Positions 63,855 through 64,000 of a stretch of 64,000 nt of DNA are shown here, in pieces. Each line of letters starts with the position of its first letter. Position 1 is the first letter of the stretch. The position numbers were made by a program, and so were the translations under genes. The notes beneath the pieces were generated by a model. It ran no database searches, was not told the origin of the DNA, and saw only the letters and a program-made list of their open reading frames with translations. Source of the stretch: Saccharicrinis sp963675435 (lineage in GTDB: Bacteria > Bacteroidota > Bacteroidia > Bacteroidales > Marinilabiliaceae); the NCBI GenBank assembly GCA_963675435.1, contig OY776216.1:3596001-3660000 (forward strand), given 5' to 3'.

Positions 63855-64000
63855 GTTTATAGAAATATATTACTTACTGCTGGAAATTTTAAACGACCTT
63901 GATTACTCCTAAAAATTCAAATTATTGAACAACATTAACTAGATGTTCAGGATTGTATTATGTATTATGTATTAATCAATTATTAATTTTCTTAATTAAA

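Overview
The window is A/T-rich chromosomal DNA of a member of the Bacteroidota. It is probably a marine Bacteroidia of the Marinilabiliales type, but that placement is inference from gene families only. Supporting signs are the near absence of Shine-Dalgarno sequences, several TAnnTTTG-type -7 boxes, Bacteroidota-style tyrosine recombinase and toprim/primase families, and typical single-copy genes (rplS, purC).

Region 1, 1-5.4 kb: four plus-strand genes read into a terminator beside tRNA-Leu(GAG). They are a superfamily 1 helicase C-terminus cut by the window edge, a single-HKD PLD-like protein with an IF2_N-like head, a small protein that looks like a Ycf35/DUF1257-DUF2997 fusion, and a Ycf46-like AAA+ ATPase. 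A 40-nt copy of the 5' half of tRNA-Leu and tRNA-Gly(GCC) follow.

Region 2, 5.5-32.2 kb: ordinary chromosome. It holds a GH16-fold protein that seems to lack catalytic acids, an RsmI-like methylase, a DUF169 protein and a NYN-domain protein. A complete phosphate cluster runs on the minus strand (porin, pstS, pstC, pstA, pstB, phoU, PhoP-type regulator, PhoR-type kinase). Then come a DUF2293 protein, a chemoreceptor next to a sugar-binding-type lipoprotein, an AddA-like helicase-nuclease, rplS, a membrane-Nudix fusion, an S41 protease, purC, a TPR lipoprotein, tRNA-Trp and tRNA-Ser(GGA). Two structured non-coding repeats (8.6 kb and 9.8-10.0 kb) lie in gene-poor gaps.

Region 3, 32.2-63.8 kb: an integrated genomic island with exact ends. 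The last 22 nt of tRNA-Ser plus one base (23 bp, 32195-32217) are repeated at 63790-63812. Just inside the left end is a tyrosine recombinase, and both ends carry repeated AGGTGGACT-type sites that look like integrase arm sites. The right end carries a toprim/primase-like gene, an SF3/D5-like helicase, a HTH excisionase-type gene and a tripartite HipB-HipS-HipT toxin-antitoxin operon with three operators spaced exactly 40 bp. No relaxase or conjugation genes are visible, so it resembles an integrative mobilizable element or a phage-satellite-like island.

The island cargo is anti-phage in character and lies almost wholly on the minus strand. It includes Mrr (split by a group II intron), a small 3-TM protein, a complete type I restriction system (hsdR, hsdM, hsdS), and a Septu-like ATPase/HNH pair whose ATPase is split by an IS4-family element with a 6-bp target duplication. 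A 4-TM protein plus KAP NTPase pair and a three-gene unit (unknown protein, two-HKD PLD nuclease, SNF2-type helicase) complete it. The hsdR-to-KAP genes abut or overlap and look like one transcription unit. The unnamed three-gene helicase/PLD unit, the KAP/4-TM pair and the Ycf46 operon in region 1 are the best candidates for undescribed systems.
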